13,771 bases of DNA. Origin: Deltaproteobacteria bacterium UBA2385 (GTDB lineage Bacteria; Myxococcota_A; UBA796; UBA2385). This document shows positions 13,768-13,771 of this stretch, piece by piece. Location of the stretch: assembly GCA_002343455.1 (NCBI GenBank), contig DDSR01000138.1, forward strand, positions 1 through 13,771, in the 5' to 3' direction. The notes below the pieces were generated by a model. It was not told the origin of the DNA, did not search any database, and saw nothing but the letters and a program-made list of their open reading frames with translations. Position 1 is the first letter of the stretch. The number at the start of each line of letters is the position of its first letter. Both the position numbers and the translations under genes were made by a program.

Positions 13768-13771
13768 GGTG

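Noticed and set aside
1..13771. CRISPR array, tRNA, rRNA or riboswitch
   Set aside because: No regularly spaced repeats, cloverleaf or conserved rRNA blocks were seen on reading; intergenic gaps are mostly under 180 bp.

Overview
The window is very GC-rich (roughly 70% by eye) and densely coded on both strands with strong G/C preference at third codon positions. A secreted protein with Cys-rich repeats, a low-complexity stalk and a Cys/transmembrane/poly-Arg tail (MYXO-CTERM type), together with FG-GAP repeat, ankyrin and double-cupin proteins, points to Myxococcota (former Deltaproteobacteria). No rRNA, tRNA, CRISPR array or complete insertion sequence was seen.

Layout. 1-549 (+) is the C-terminal part of an FG-GAP/integrin-like protein. 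550-725 holds two copies of a 33-nt REP-like repeat with a hairpin, just upstream of a single-domain HUH (Y1, RAYT-like) transposase at 726-1556 (+). A short hairpin separates it from a convergent, translationally coupled pair (-): a cytosine-deaminase-like amidohydrolase (4392-3232), whose stop codon touches the GTG start of a multi-spanning GT-C-like membrane protein (3231-1600). Divergent from these is a peptidoglycan-binding/lysozyme-like protein (4477-5571, +). It ends 3 bp from a convergent two-gene unit (-): a phosphodiester glycosidase with MYXO-CTERM anchor (8573-7074) overlapping by 4 bp a Wzx-like flippase (7077-5575). An ankyrin-repeat protein (8678-9892, +) faces a SAP/DEDDh exonuclease (10702-9917, -). 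Between the exonuclease and the next operon (10770-10916) lies a relic paralogue of the start of the ankyrin gene. Next come subunits III and IV of a heme-copper oxidase, NorE/NorF-like, with an ATGA overlap (11747-10909, -), a PAPS-type sulfotransferase (11822-12730, +) and a double-cupin protein (13767-12805, -).

How the genes fit together. Four units concern the cell surface or its glycans (GT-C-like protein, flippase plus secreted glycosidase, sulfotransferase, peptidoglycan hydrolase), but there is no single biosynthetic cluster. The window looks like an accessory patchwork of one- and two-gene units. The most notable items are the REP-like pair beside a solitary RAYT, the ankyrin relic, the leaderless (non-secretory) peptidoglycan hydrolase, and the orphan oxidase subunit III/IV pair with no catalytic subunit beside it.
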